Of a stretch of 64,000 nucleotides of DNA, positions 9,683 to 17,876 are shown in pieces. Each line of letters starts with the position of its first letter. The first letter of the stretch is position 1. This DNA comes from Myxococcales bacterium. GTDB taxonomy: Bacteria; Myxococcota_A; Polyangia; Polyangiales; JADJMO01. Under the pieces are notes generated by a model, which saw only the letters and a program-made list of their open reading frames with translations, made no database searches and was not told the DNA's origin. The DNA is taken from contig JADJMO010000002.1 in NCBI GenBank assembly GCA_016709545.1, positions 555,072 through 619,071 on the forward strand, written 5' to 3'. A program made the position numbers and the translations under genes.

Positions 9683-9733
9683 TATTGCCTCGAAGTCACC
9701 ATTCACGTCATAGGAAGTCGCGCCATGATGCCC

Positions 9734-10129
9734 TTACGCGGATCGGCCGACGAGGTCGATGCCAAGGGTTACGGCCGTCACTGCCCCGGTCGGGGACAGG
9801 AGGACCCGGACGAACCGCCCAATGGGGCTCGCCAGGCTCGCAGTGAACAGACCCCCTGCCGTGGTGATGCTGACACTGGCGGCGTACACGAGCGCACCGC
9901 CCGTCGTCCGGGCTTCAAGGACGGTCAGCTCGTCCTCGGGGGCGACCATCACGTTCTGGACATTAATTTGAAGCACGTTCGAGATGCTGGGCGTGCCATA
10001 GACCCGAACTACCAGCAATCCCGAGACCCAACCTAGGGTGTCAACAAGCTGGGGTCCTGCGATCACCGTCTGGGTCGCCGGAAATGTGTAGTCTGTGCGA
10101 CGAATGATGGGAACGGAAGCTCCGGCCAT
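9734..10129 (-). CDS. Tandem beta-protein B (paralogue of 10144-10551)
   Basis: 131 residues, about half identical by eye to the gene just upstream. Shared features are MAG..VPI.RRTD at the start, GPQLV…GWV.G.L.VR.YG, VQNVMV.PEDE, SPIGRFVRVL and the ending LGID.(L/V)GRSA. The pattern suggests one beta-sandwich domain with no signal peptide. ATG at 10129 with AAAGGAG overlapping the stop of the upstream paralogue, a 14-base gap, so the two are co-translated. Function unknown. The duplication suggests two related subunits of one structure. Confidence 0.7.
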   Translation of the reverse strand: MAGASVPIIRRTDYTFPATQTVIAGPQLVDTLGWVSGLLVVRVYGTPSISNVLQINVQNVMVAPEDELTVLEARTTGGALVYAASVSITTAGGLFTASLASPIGRFVRVLLSPTGAVTAVTLGIDLVGRSA

Positions 10130-10143
10130 GGCTCTGACTCCTT

Positions 10144-10551
10144 TCAGGCCGATCGGCCGATGAGGTCGATACCCAGATTGATGGTCGTCGTGCCAACAGT
10201 GGGCGCGATGAGCACGCGAACGAACTTGCCGATCGGCGGGGTGAACGAGGCGAGGTAGAGCGCTGCCACCGCACCCGTCGGGATGGTGAGCGACGCGATG
10301 TAGCTGGGATTGCCTCCGCTCTTCGCCTCGACGAGGTTGACCTCGTCCTCCGGGCTGACCATCACGTTCTGCACGCCGATGACGAGGCCACCCGCCGGAA
10401 TCGTTATGGTCGGCCCGTAGAGCCGCACCAGCAACACCCCCGTGACCCAGCCTGTCGACTCGACGAGCTGAGGGCCAATCACGACGTTTTGGGCCCCCGC
10501 AAACCCCATGTTGTCTGTACGACGCAGAATCGGGACATGAGTTCCAGCCAT
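10144..10551 (-). CDS. Tandem beta-protein A
   Basis: 135 residues: MAGTHVPILRRTDN, then GPQLVESTGWVTGVLLVRLY, IGVQNVMVSPEDE, TPPIGKFVRVLIAP and a final INLGIDLIGRSA. All-beta in appearance, cytoplasmic or self-assembling since no export signal is visible. ATG at 10551 with AAGGAG eight bases upstream, placed right behind the stop codon (TAA at 10566-10568) of the preceding small gene. It pairs with the paralogue at 9734-10129. No family recognised. Confidence 0.7.
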   Translation of the reverse strand: MAGTHVPILRRTDNMGFAGAQNVVIGPQLVESTGWVTGVLLVRLYGPTITIPAGGLVIGVQNVMVSPEDEVNLVEAKSGGNPSYIASLTIPTGAVAALYLASFTPPIGKFVRVLIAPTVGTTTINLGIDLIGRSA

Positions 10552-10565
10552 AGACCGTCTCCTTC

Positions 10566-10701
10566 TTAGGCAACCGTGAGCCCATACCGGGGCCCGAAGT
10601 ATTTCCGCTCGAGTGCGCTCCTCGCCACGCACGTGGGCGCGGCGCTTCCTCAACTGCTCGCTGAGCTGACGCACGTCCTCGAGTAGTCCCATGCCATCCA
10701 T
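10566..10701 (-). CDS. Small coiled-coil protein, possible frameshift
   Basis: Starting at the ATG at 10701 or 10692 (GAGGAAGGG upstream), the frame reads as a charged helix (LLEDVRQLSEQLRKRRAHVR). That frame runs on into gene A without a stop. The natural end seems to be in the next frame (ALERKYFGPRYGLTVA, then TAA at 10566-10568), which sits exactly before gene A's ribosome-binding site. I therefore infer a ~45-residue protein with a one-base slip at about 10600-10630. It would be the first gene of the minus-strand operon. Confidence 0.35.
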
Positions 10702-11104
10702 TCCCTTCCTCACGAGACATGCGCGGATCGAGCGTGCAGTATCGATTCTTAGCTTGGTCCAAGTCCGACCGCTTCTAGTCTTTCGGTCGGAGAGTCGCGG
10801 CGGACGAGGTAATGGGTACTGAGCAACCTCGAACGCAGGCACCATCACTATGGCGTAACTGGCGGTCCAGCGTACCTACCCCACGGGGTGGGGTCGGCCG
10901 CAGCCACAGCGCTACGCTCCGAACCCAAAGTCACAACGCGTCCTCCACCCCACTCGTCGGACGACGCGCATCACCCATCGTCGGCATCCGCGCCAAGCGG
11001 TCTCCGTTCGCTTCTTCGGCGCTCTCCAATGTGACTCAAGCGGCATAATCTTCGGACGCCTGCATGGCCACTGTCTCATGAGCGAGCATCAATAGAGGCA
11101 TTCA
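10702..11104. other. Divergent intergenic region between the two island operons
   Basis: About 400 bases separate the start of the minus-strand operon from the start of the plus-strand operon. No convincing ORF is seen. It should hold the promoters for both directions, but I cannot point to clear -10/-35 elements or an operator. Confidence 0.4.
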
Positions 11105-11362
11105 ATGAGGCTGATCGTCCCGTGGCGCGTAGCCATATCTCTCACATCTGCAGTGGTGCTGCCATCTCTACTCGGGCATGGTTGTGGCACTCATCATTCA
11201 CAACCGTCGAGCTCTGCGTCACGCACATACATGTCGCCCGTCAACACCTTCAAAGCCCTGCGTCAAGCGCCTAACAGTGGGCTTCTCAAGTTGAGTCATT
11301 TTGAGCTTCTAGCCAAGGCACGCGGCTTGCGGCGCACAATCGCGGAGGAGTCGTCTCAATGA
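11105..11362 (+). CDS. Small exported protein, probable lipoprotein
   Basis: 85 residues with a hydrophobic N-terminal signal (ISLTSAVVLPSLLGHGC) and a cysteine at its end. The lipobox is imperfect (GHGC). The remainder is short and unrecognised. ATG at 11105 with GAGG seven bases upstream. Its last codons overlap the next ATG (ATGA), so it is coupled to the 258-residue gene. First gene of the island's plus-strand operon. Confidence 0.5.
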   Translation: MRLIVPWRVAISLTSAVVLPSLLGHGCGTHHSQPSSSASRTYMSPVNTFKALRQAPNSGLLKLSHFELLAKARGLRRTIAEESSQ

Positions 11363-12135
11363 ACTACAGAAACCTTACTGCACAAATTCAGCGTCACCTC
11401 ATCTCGAACAACACAACCCCTCTGCAGGAGTGGTTCACTGACTGGATGTCCTGTGACGGAATCGACAACATTCGTCTGGTTATCAAGGTCAAGAACTCGG
11501 GGGCAAGCTTCTCCTGGCAGCCGATCGTTCAGTACGCCGCTGTGAGAGTAGACAGCCCCGGTGCGGCGACTACGATCGGGAATGGCCAATCCAACAACGG
11601 CGAGTACAATCCTGGTGATATTGCGGTTGCCACCGACATGGGTAACAATCGCCTGTTCAGACTCGGTGTTCAGTACAGTAGCGCTAGCGCCAGTGTGCAG
11701 CAGGGGGATGTGTACCTCCAGGCAAGCTGGCGGCAGGCCGGAACCGATCTAGGCACTCGACGCGTGACGCTGGCCGTCGCGGACAGCAGCGACAAGTATG
11801 AGGTGCTCACTCCGTGGATGCCCGCCACTTTCATGGCCAAGGTCAAGGCCGCGTTCGTGCTCACCAGCATCACCCCGTCGAACGGCAACCTTCGGTACAT
11901 GCTCGCCTACCAGACGGCCGATACCGCCATCGAACAGCCTGGAACTTGGCAAGACGCCGAGGCCGGGTGGTCACAGCCTGGCAACGGCACGACGTATGCC
12001 GAGCGCAACACTGGCGAGCGCTCTCTCGCGAACCTCACCCAGATGTGGTTTCGGCTAGGTGTGAAGTACAGTCAGGCAGGTGGCGTCGATGCGAACTACA
12101 CCGCGGTCCTCGACGCGGCGCTAGCCTGTCGATGA
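11359..12135 (+). CDS. Unknown protein with internally duplicated beta domain
   Basis: 258 residues in two similar halves. Each ends in a FRLGV(Q/K)YS motif followed by a beta strand (residues ~95-120 and ~228-255), preceded by a strand-rich stretch with GNGQSNNGEYNPGD in the first half and GNGTTYAERNTGE in the second. No signal peptide or known domain. The appearance is of two jelly-roll or Ig-like sandwiches, reminiscent of tail-fibre or carbohydrate-binding modules, but no homology is claimed. It starts within the stop of the upstream small lipoprotein gene. Confidence 0.65.
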   Translation: MNYRNLTAQIQRHLISNNTTPLQEWFTDWMSCDGIDNIRLVIKVKNSGASFSWQPIVQYAAVRVDSPGAATTIGNGQSNNGEYNPGDIAVATDMGNNRLFRLGVQYSSASASVQQGDVYLQASWRQAGTDLGTRRVTLAVADSSDKYEVLTPWMPATFMAKVKAAFVLTSITPSNGNLRYMLAYQTADTAIEQPGTWQDAEAGWSQPGNGTTYAERNTGERSLANLTQMWFRLGVKYSQAGGVDANYTAVLDAALACR

Positions 12136-12628
12136 CCAGTCGCTGAGCACGCTCGCGCGCCCTTGCGGATCCAAACGCTTCCGTCTTGCATAGGCTCGTC
12201 GGAGCTGCGGACATGTCGCCGTGGCTTGGGCGCCAACTGCCACGTGGTACCACCGTGCCGCACACTGAATCTTGGTAGCTGAGCGCCACAAGCAAGCTGG
12301 AGTTTGTCAATGAGCAGCGATCCATTCTCACCGGAGAAGTCGCCCCTATGGGCCCGGGGGCGGGTAGGACGGTCGGCTAGGGATCCTGTACCTAGGACAC
12401 TCGCAGGGCGGATTGCTCCCGGCCCAGGTGCCAGAGACTCCTTCTCGTCTGCAGCGGCCTCCAGTCCTGGCTCTACTGGCGAAGGCTGCGTAAGAACGCT
12501 AACGACTTTTCTTGGGCGAGGCAGCTGCCGCCTATGCCACCGCTCCGCGGAGCGCCTCTCCACCAAGTCTGGGCATAGATGGCTGTAGTGGCTACGGAAG
12601 ACCGAACACCGAACAGTGAGGGTGCTAC
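12136..12628. other. Island stretch with gene fragments only
   Basis: About 490 bases with no intact gene. One plus-strand frame ending near 12580 reads like a real protein tail (LQSWLYWRRLRKNANDFSWA … LHQVWA), and an ATG at 12310 opens a different frame. This suggests remains of a small frameshifted gene. No repeat or terminator was seen. Confidence 0.3.
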
Positions 12629-14173
12629 ATGGGCGACAGCTTGCGGCATGACGGGTGGAATCATGACATCAGTCTCGGCGAGATCTGCCGCGGCGCTGAA
12701 GAGGCAGAAAGCGAGGAGAAGGATGAGATTGAGGCAAGTCACACGATAGACGCTTGTAGCACTCCGAATGCCATGGATGACGGCGCCTCGCTGTCTAGGG
12801 CCGGAGGCCGCACTTCCGCGGTCGGCACCTTCGGTGCGGTGAGGCTCGCCGCCCAAGCTGGGTATCGCGGTTCGCGTTCCGATGGCGCCCGGAACAACGA
12901 CAGCTCACTCGCCGAGGCGGACATCGACTGGAATGTGATCGGCTTCGAGACGGCCTTCGCCCCAACCCCCGATGCTGGTGCCGCGGCCGGTGGCATGCGG
13001 CACGCAGCCCTTCGCGACGACTGTTCTGGTGCAGTGTTGGCAACCAGGGACGGCGATGGAGGCCGCGTTCGGCTGAGCGCCGTCGGCGTAGGCGGAAGTC
13101 CGACCCTGGCCTTCTGGCCCGAGACGGACTCGCCAAGCGACCGAGTCGACCAGGCGTTCGGTCCCACCGAGACGGACGAAATGCGTACTCCTGACGCCGC
13201 AGGGCTTGCCCGGGCTGGCAGGACCTCGTTGGGCCACGTGGGGGACCCCTTAGGCGTGGAGCAGCCACGTGATTGGTGGACCAGGCTCTTCGATGAAACG
13301 CGACTTGCCCCGCAAAGCCTATCGGATACGCTAGGTCGACCAGTGAGCGCTCGCGGCCTGTCGATTGTCCCACCTTCGGACCACGCACGACACGAGCCCG
13401 TTTCGATCCGCAGTTTCGACACCGACTCGCTTCCGCCAAACTTTTTCCTCTATGTCTATGTTAGTTCCCCTGAAGACGCCGATCGATTCTTGCGACTTGG
13501 ATACGCCCCAACTCGCGTCGTCGGGTGGCTGTGGGAGAGAACGGCCGACACCCCGCCTGGTCCAGTCGGAGCACTGTACCGGTTCTTCGCAGCGGGCTCT
13601 TTCTTGTACACGGCCGAGTGGGGTGCTGCGAGGTACTTCGAGAAATCGGGCCTTCGCAGTCAGCTCGCGTTCGGTGAGGCACCGCGCTTCATGCTGCCAC
13701 CTCAAGCGCTATACTCAACCCGCAAGACGCTGGAGTTGACCGAGCTCTTCGTGAATGTGTTTCGTGGCGGACTGTCTACAGTGTTGATGGACTGGACGGA
13801 GACCGTTAAGTGGCGGGACCAGCTGTCATTGGAAGTCCGACTCGGATGGATTCTGAAGAGCTGGCAGCCACGTACTCAGCCGTTGATTGAGTTCCGTCGC
13901 CTGCGCCCGAGCCTGTCGGTCGACGACGGCTACATTGGAGGTGGGGGATTCGACCTACATGGCGCCGTTTCTTCCATATGGCGGAAGTTCGTGGCGTGGT
14001 ACCTAGAGACGCTTGCCAAGAAGTCCGATAAGCTCACAGAGGCGATGTTGGCAGACCGCCTTGCCGGAAGCTGGTACCCCACTCCAGATCGCGAGGATCT
14101 GCAGGACCATGTAGAGGACATCATCAAGGCGCTGTATGAGCGTTACCAAAAGCGGCTCGCGGGAGAGACCTAA
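12629..14173 (+). CDS. Unknown 514-residue island protein
   Basis: The first ~230 residues are low-complexity, acidic and Ala/Gly/Asp-rich. From about residue 265 the sequence is well ordered: FFLYVYVSSPEDADRFLRLG, VGALYRFFAAGSFLYTAEWG, then a helical C-terminus (DHVEDIIKALYERYQKRLA). The YRFF…FLYTAEW…YFEKSG block faintly resembles DUF5648-type repeats found in secreted hydrolases, with low certainty. No clear signal peptide. The start is uncertain because the disordered N-terminus could begin at several codons. The barrel-like gene follows three bases after the stop, so they are probably one transcript. Confidence 0.6.
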   Translation: MGDSLRHDGWNHDISLGEICRGAEEAESEEKDEIEASHTIDACSTPNAMDDGASLSRAGGRTSAVGTFGAVRLAAQAGYRGSRSDGARNNDSSLAEADIDWNVIGFETAFAPTPDAGAAAGGMRHAALRDDCSGAVLATRDGDGGRVRLSAVGVGGSPTLAFWPETDSPSDRVDQAFGPTETDEMRTPDAAGLARAGRTSLGHVGDPLGVEQPRDWWTRLFDETRLAPQSLSDTLGRPVSARGLSIVPPSDHARHEPVSIRSFDTDSLPPNFFLYVYVSSPEDADRFLRLGYAPTRVVGWLWERTADTPPGPVGALYRFFAAGSFLYTAEWGAARYFEKSGLRSQLAFGEAPRFMLPPQALYSTRKTLELTELFVNVFRGGLSTVLMDWTETVKWRDQLSLEVRLGWILKSWQPRTQPLIEFRRLRPSLSVDDGYIGGGGFDLHGAVSSIWRKFVAWYLETLAKKSDKLTEAMLADRLAGSWYPTPDREDLQDHVEDIIKALYERYQKRLAGET

Positions 14174-14176
14174 TCC

Positions 14177-14572
14177 GTGGACTACTTGAACGCGGCATAC
14201 GTAGAAGTGGGCGGACCTTCGGTCATCTACTCTGTCAACTACGAGCGCCGGGTGTACGGTCCGCTTTGGTATCGGATCGGCGGCAGCTATCTGGTGCTTC
14301 GTGGGCGCCACACAGTGGACTCGCACTTCGGATTGACAGGATTGGTGGGAGGCAACTATCATCACCTTGAGTTGGCCGGAATGGTGACGCCCGTGTACGG
14401 GTTTGCAAACTCCGATCAAAGAGCCTTTGCAAATGTCATATGGTCGGCCGCGATTGGCTACCGCTACCAGCCTCCGAGCAGTGGGTTCCTGTTTCGCTTG
14501 GTGATTACGCCCGTGGTGGATCGACGTGGCTGGAACCCTTGGTTCGGCGCCGGAGTCGGCTGGCGATTCTGA
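14177..14572 (+). CDS. Outer-membrane beta-barrel-like protein lacking a signal peptide
   Basis: 131 residues that look like the mature part of a small outer-membrane barrel. It opens NAAYVEVGGPSVIYSVNYER, has alternating strands (GYRYQPPSSGFLFRLVITP) and ends in a terminal Phe (FGAGVGWRF), the usual barrel-assembly signal. It starts with a GTG three bases after the upstream stop and has no export signal of its own. Either the signal-encoding part has been lost, or export depends on something unusual. It is the last gene of the plus-strand island operon and mirrors the barrel at the end of the minus-strand operon. Confidence 0.55.
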   Translation: MDYLNAAYVEVGGPSVIYSVNYERRVYGPLWYRIGGSYLVLRGRHTVDSHFGLTGLVGGNYHHLELAGMVTPVYGFANSDQRAFANVIWSAAIGYRYQPPSSGFLFRLVITPVVDRRGWNPWFGAGVGWRF

Positions 14573-14734
14573 TTCCGACGCTGACTCAGCGTGGATTTCG
14601 GGAGCGAGGCCAGGCAGGCTGACTCTGCGCCACGGGACGGCTTAGCTCGCGTGCTCGAATACGTATGCGTATAAGCCGGGGGATGTGATGGACAGAGCTC
14701 CCCCTTTTCCCCCAGAATGCAAGCTGTCTGAAGC

Positions 14735-15300
14735 TCATGAAGGGCCTCTGATCGCATGACGCGGGACCAGCAGTCGATGTCGGCGCCCCGAAGTGACCAG
14801 CTGGCCAGGGATGTCGATCAAGACCCGTCGCAGCCAGGCCGTGCGGCAGCGGCGGAGTGCAGGCAGATCGGGCCGGTGGTGGATGGCGAAGCGGCGGAGG
14901 AGGTTGTAGGTCAGGAGCTTGAGCAGGAAGGGCGCGTGGTTGGCCGCGAAGGCGTAGCCGGTTGCGTCGCCGATTCCCCTGGCGCCCTTGAGATCCCCGC
15001 TCAACGGCTCGACCCCAGCGCGGTCGTCGTAGTCTCACGCGATGTCGTCAGCGTCCTCGTCAAGCGGTTGGTCAGGAAGAGCTGCCGTGTTGAGGTCGTC
15101 TCCGAAGATGGCGAGCTGCTTGCCCTGACGGTCACGCGACTGGACGGCGATCACGCGCACCCGGTCCAGGCCGTGCTCGTTCCAGCTCCTGCGACGGAAG
15201 TCGAGGTCGGCGACCTCGCGCCTGGGCTCGCTGCCGGCCGCGGTCCCTCCTGCTGCGATGCTCGCCGAGCCGCTCCGCAAAATCGGCCCCCCGTTGCCGT
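14735..15300 (-). pseudogene. Degenerate DDE transposase, IS1380-like C-terminal part
   Basis: The minus strand encodes a transposase tail: RVRVIAVQSRDRQGKQLAIF, then an in-frame TGA at about 15044-15046, then DYDDRAGVEPLSGDLKGARG and FAANHAPFLLKLLTYNLLRR to the stop at 14735. The R.G.E…DLK…F.AN…L..L.YNLLR pattern is the C-terminal signature of IS1380/IS4-type enzymes. The N-terminal catalytic part is missing. A dead insertion-sequence remnant inside the island. Confidence 0.6.
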
Positions 15301-16181
15301 CGGCCTCTGCGCTCGACTTGCCTGTGCGTGCTTCCCCGTAGTCTCGTGAGTCGGCTGGACTTGGTGCGATCCTTGTTGAGCATCCTGGTAAGATCAGAAC
15401 CTGAGGCAACGCGGTGGGGAGGTGTAATTGTCGCCGAGCAGTTTTGGTCTGCTGACACAGCACGTTGCCAGCTGGGAGCCTGCGACGACTGCTGCACCTT
15501 CATGGCGCCGAAGCGGTTCGTCTGCTTCCAGACCGGAGTATCTCCATCTTGGCCAGCAGTGCCTGTCGGAGACCGCGATCAACAACTGGCTGGCCGACGA
15601 GCTGAGCGGGCTCGGCCATGTGGTCGGGTCTCACCTTACCGGACCGCCCGTATTGCCACTTTGACAGTAGGCGTTCGGTCAGCCTGATATGGCCGTACTG
15701 GATGCGAGCGGACGAGCCGGGCGAGCACCTGGACCTACGCGCTAGGAAAGATGGTAGCCGCTGCACCATCATACGTACTTTCACGCGTCGGCGGTCGGCA
15801 CCATCCTCTGACCCATGGCGTACACGACGGCGACAGCGGCGACGGCGGCGATGTGGACAGACCAGTTCGGGCTTGGCGAGCGTGGCTTGACGTCCGGCGG
15901 GTGGCTCGCGCCAAGGGACGACGGCGCGGCGGCGAAGCCGCACGCCGCTGGGCCGAGCTCATGCTGTTCGCGGGCTCACACGATGGCGCGCGCCGTGCCG
16001 CCCACGACCACGACGACGACGACCATCACGCGGCCACCGCAGCGCCTCAAGAGCGAGGGGCATCACGCAGCTGGCGCGATGTCAGCATCGGACCCATCAA
16101 CCACGGTACGCGGAAACAGCCGGTCGCCAGAGCTTAGGCGTGGACGGCGCCGTCAAGGGGCACGGTCTGGCGAGCGGACAC
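15301..16181. other. Island stretch without a recognisable gene
   Basis: About 880 bases with several overlapping frames and none convincing. A plus-strand fragment near 15540-15660 (LSETAINNWLADELSGL) and the opposing minus-strand frame both look partly protein-like, so decayed coding sequence is likely. No inverted repeats, tRNA or terminator noticed. Confidence 0.4.
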
Positions 16182-16556
16182 TCACCTCGTGCGCTTCCCC
16201 CGCCGCGCCATCGCCTCCCCAATCTCCGCCAGCAGCCGCACATCCCCATCCTTCAGCCGCCGCACGACCTCCCGCACCCGCTGTTCCGCTCCCTGCCGCC
16301 CCGCGCTGGGCCCGGCCACGAAGAAGTCCGCCAGCTCCACCCCCAACGCCTGCGCGATCTCGTCCAGCCGCCCGAGGGACGGCACCGCGATCCCGCGCTC
16401 GAGCCGGCTGATCGTCTCCGTGGCGACCCCGACCTTCTCCGCCAGCTGAGCCTGCGTCAGGTCGGCCGCCCGTCGAAATTCGGCGATGCGCCCCCCGACG
16501 CGCGAGTCGATGCCGGACATCGCGGCCGATTCTGCGCGGCCAGAACGACCGCACAC
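16182..16556 (-). CDS. XRE-family transcriptional regulator
   Basis: 124 residues with a Cro/CI-type helix-turn-helix at about 23-77: RIAEFRRAADLTQAQLAEKV, GVATETISRLERGIAVPSL. A helical tail follows (RVREVVRRLKDGDVRLLAEI). The GTG start at 16556 has AGGA upstream; an ATG at 16520 is an alternative closer to the usual family start. It is divergent from a secreted-protein gene, with a short palindrome between them. A likely local repressor of the island. Confidence 0.85.
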   Translation of the reverse strand: MCGRSGRAESAAMSGIDSRVGGRIAEFRRAADLTQAQLAEKVGVATETISRLERGIAVPSLGRLDEIAQALGVELADFFVAGPSAGRQGAEQRVREVVRRLKDGDVRLLAEIGEAMARRGKRTR

Positions 16557-16582
16557 AGGATCCTATTCGCCTACCATCGCGA

Positions 16583-16593
16583 GCCTACTAGGC
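16583..16593. promoter_or_regulatory. Candidate operator palindrome
   Basis: GCCTACTAGGC is a perfect 5+1+5 inverted repeat, with another GCCTA half-site 14 bases to its left (16569). It lies in the 100-base region between the divergent XRE regulator and the secreted duplicated-domain protein, a normal place for an XRE operator. Inference from position and symmetry. Confidence 0.35.
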
Positions 16594-16656
16594 GTTTTGG
16601 ATCTAGTTTGGGTGAAGAAACCGACCGTCCGGCTCGTCTCCCGGCCTGGAGGTCCC

Positions 16657-17439
16657 ATGATCCGCCGTATCCCGCTCCTGACGCTCTTCCTGGCCGGCTC
16701 CGTCCTGGCCGATCCCACCGACACCTGCTCGGATCTCACGGGGCCAGCCTCCTGCACCGGGCGTGTCCTCAAGGCCGAGGGCAACAAGCACCCGTGGAGC
16801 GTGGCGCGGGCGGGCGGCTTCGCCCTGACCGTCACCCCGCTCGGCAAGTCCAAGACGCTGGCCCTGTGGCCGTCCGTCTCCATCCTCGGCGGCAAGGGCG
16901 AGGTGCTCGCCACGGGTAGCAACTCCGCAGGCGAGGCCGCGACCCTCGACGTCTGCGTCCCCAAGGGGGCGCTCTCCATCCTCGTGCGCGACACGGACCC
17001 GAAGCACGTCGAGACGCTCAAGGGCGGAGCGTCCTATCGCCTCGACCTGAAGGCAGCCCCCGACAAGGCCTGCTTCGGAGGCTGCGATGACCTGTCCGAT
17101 GCCATGACCTGCCGCGACCGCGCCACCGAGAACGCGGGGCGCACCCACGACTGGAAGCTCGCCAAGGGCGGTGGCTACGCCATCGTCGTCGAGCCGACCG
17201 GTGCCTCCAGCACCATGAAGCTCTGGCCGGCCGTCGCCGTACTCGACGACAAGGGCGCGGTGGTGGCGCAGGCCGAGGGCGCCGCGGGCGCAGCGGCCAC
17301 CGTCGAGACGTGCCTCGCCAAGGGCAACTACCGCATCCGCGTGCGCGACCACGCCGCCGACCACATCGAGAAGGTGAAGGGCGGCGTGGGCTATCGGCTG
17401 GAAATCCGGCCGATCGAGGGTGGGAAGTGCAAGAAGTGA
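16657..17439 (+). CDS. Secreted protein with two repeated domains
   Basis: 260 residues with a signal peptide (MIRRIPLLTLFLAGSVLA) and two ~115-residue repeats. Each repeat runs C.DL..…TC..R… then W…A.GG(F/Y)A..V.P.G.S.T(L/M).LWP.V..L..KG.V, …C(V/L)(P/A)KG…I.VRD…H.E..KGG..YRL(D/E). Conserved cysteines probably form disulphides. The fold looks like a PPC/jelly-roll-type beta sandwich, but no function is known. ATG at 16657 with GGAGG upstream. Divergent from the XRE gene, which may control it. Confidence 0.7.
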   Translation: MIRRIPLLTLFLAGSVLADPTDTCSDLTGPASCTGRVLKAEGNKHPWSVARAGGFALTVTPLGKSKTLALWPSVSILGGKGEVLATGSNSAGEAATLDVCVPKGALSILVRDTDPKHVETLKGGASYRLDLKAAPDKACFGGCDDLSDAMTCRDRATENAGRTHDWKLAKGGGYAIVVEPTGASSTMKLWPAVAVLDDKGAVVAQAEGAAGAAATVETCLAKGNYRIRVRDHAADHIEKVKGGVGYRLEIRPIEGGKCKK

Positions 17440-17507
17440 CCTGAGAACGGAACCCACGTCGGGAACGTCGATCCCCCCCTTCGGCCCCTCTCCAGCACCC
17501 TCTTCGG

Positions 17508-17876
17508 GTGCGGACGGAGCTCACCCGGTGGATCTCGGCCAAGGACGTGATGAACGCCCTCGGTTGTTCTCGATCCACTGCCTACCATCACCTCCGGCGC
17601 GCGGCGGGTCGCGCGGCGGCCACGGGATACCTGCTCCGCGTGAGGATCGAGACATGGGAAGAGTACGCAAGCGCGACGTTCAGCCCGTCGGCCTCGAATG
17701 GCGCGACCCCGTCTGGTACGCCGTCTTCACCACCCCCGAAGGAGCTCGCCTCCGACGATCGACCGGCTGCGCGAAGCACGAGGTCGACAAGGCGCTCGCC
17801 CGTCGGGCCGAGCTCGAGCGAGAGGCTCACGATCCCCATCGTCGTACCCAGAGGACGACGCTCCGCGATGTCCTGA
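17508..17876 (+). CDS. Small HTH protein, possible excisionase
   Basis: The N-terminal ~55 residues contain a clear helix-turn-helix (WISAKDVMNALGCSRSTAYH, then HLRRAAGRAAATGYLLRV and ETWEEYA), the layout of excisionase/MerR-like winged helices that choose integration versus excision. The frame continues to 17876 as low-quality sequence overlapping the integrase start at 17654, so the true protein may be shorter, or the end may be frameshifted. GTG start at 17508 without an obvious ribosome-binding site. Its position directly upstream of the integrase supports the role. Confidence 0.5.
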   Translation: MRTELTRWISAKDVMNALGCSRSTAYHHLRRAAGRAAATGYLLRVRIETWEEYASATFSPSASNGATPSGTPSSPPPKELASDDRPAARSTRSTRRSPVGPSSSERLTIPIVVPRGRRSAMS

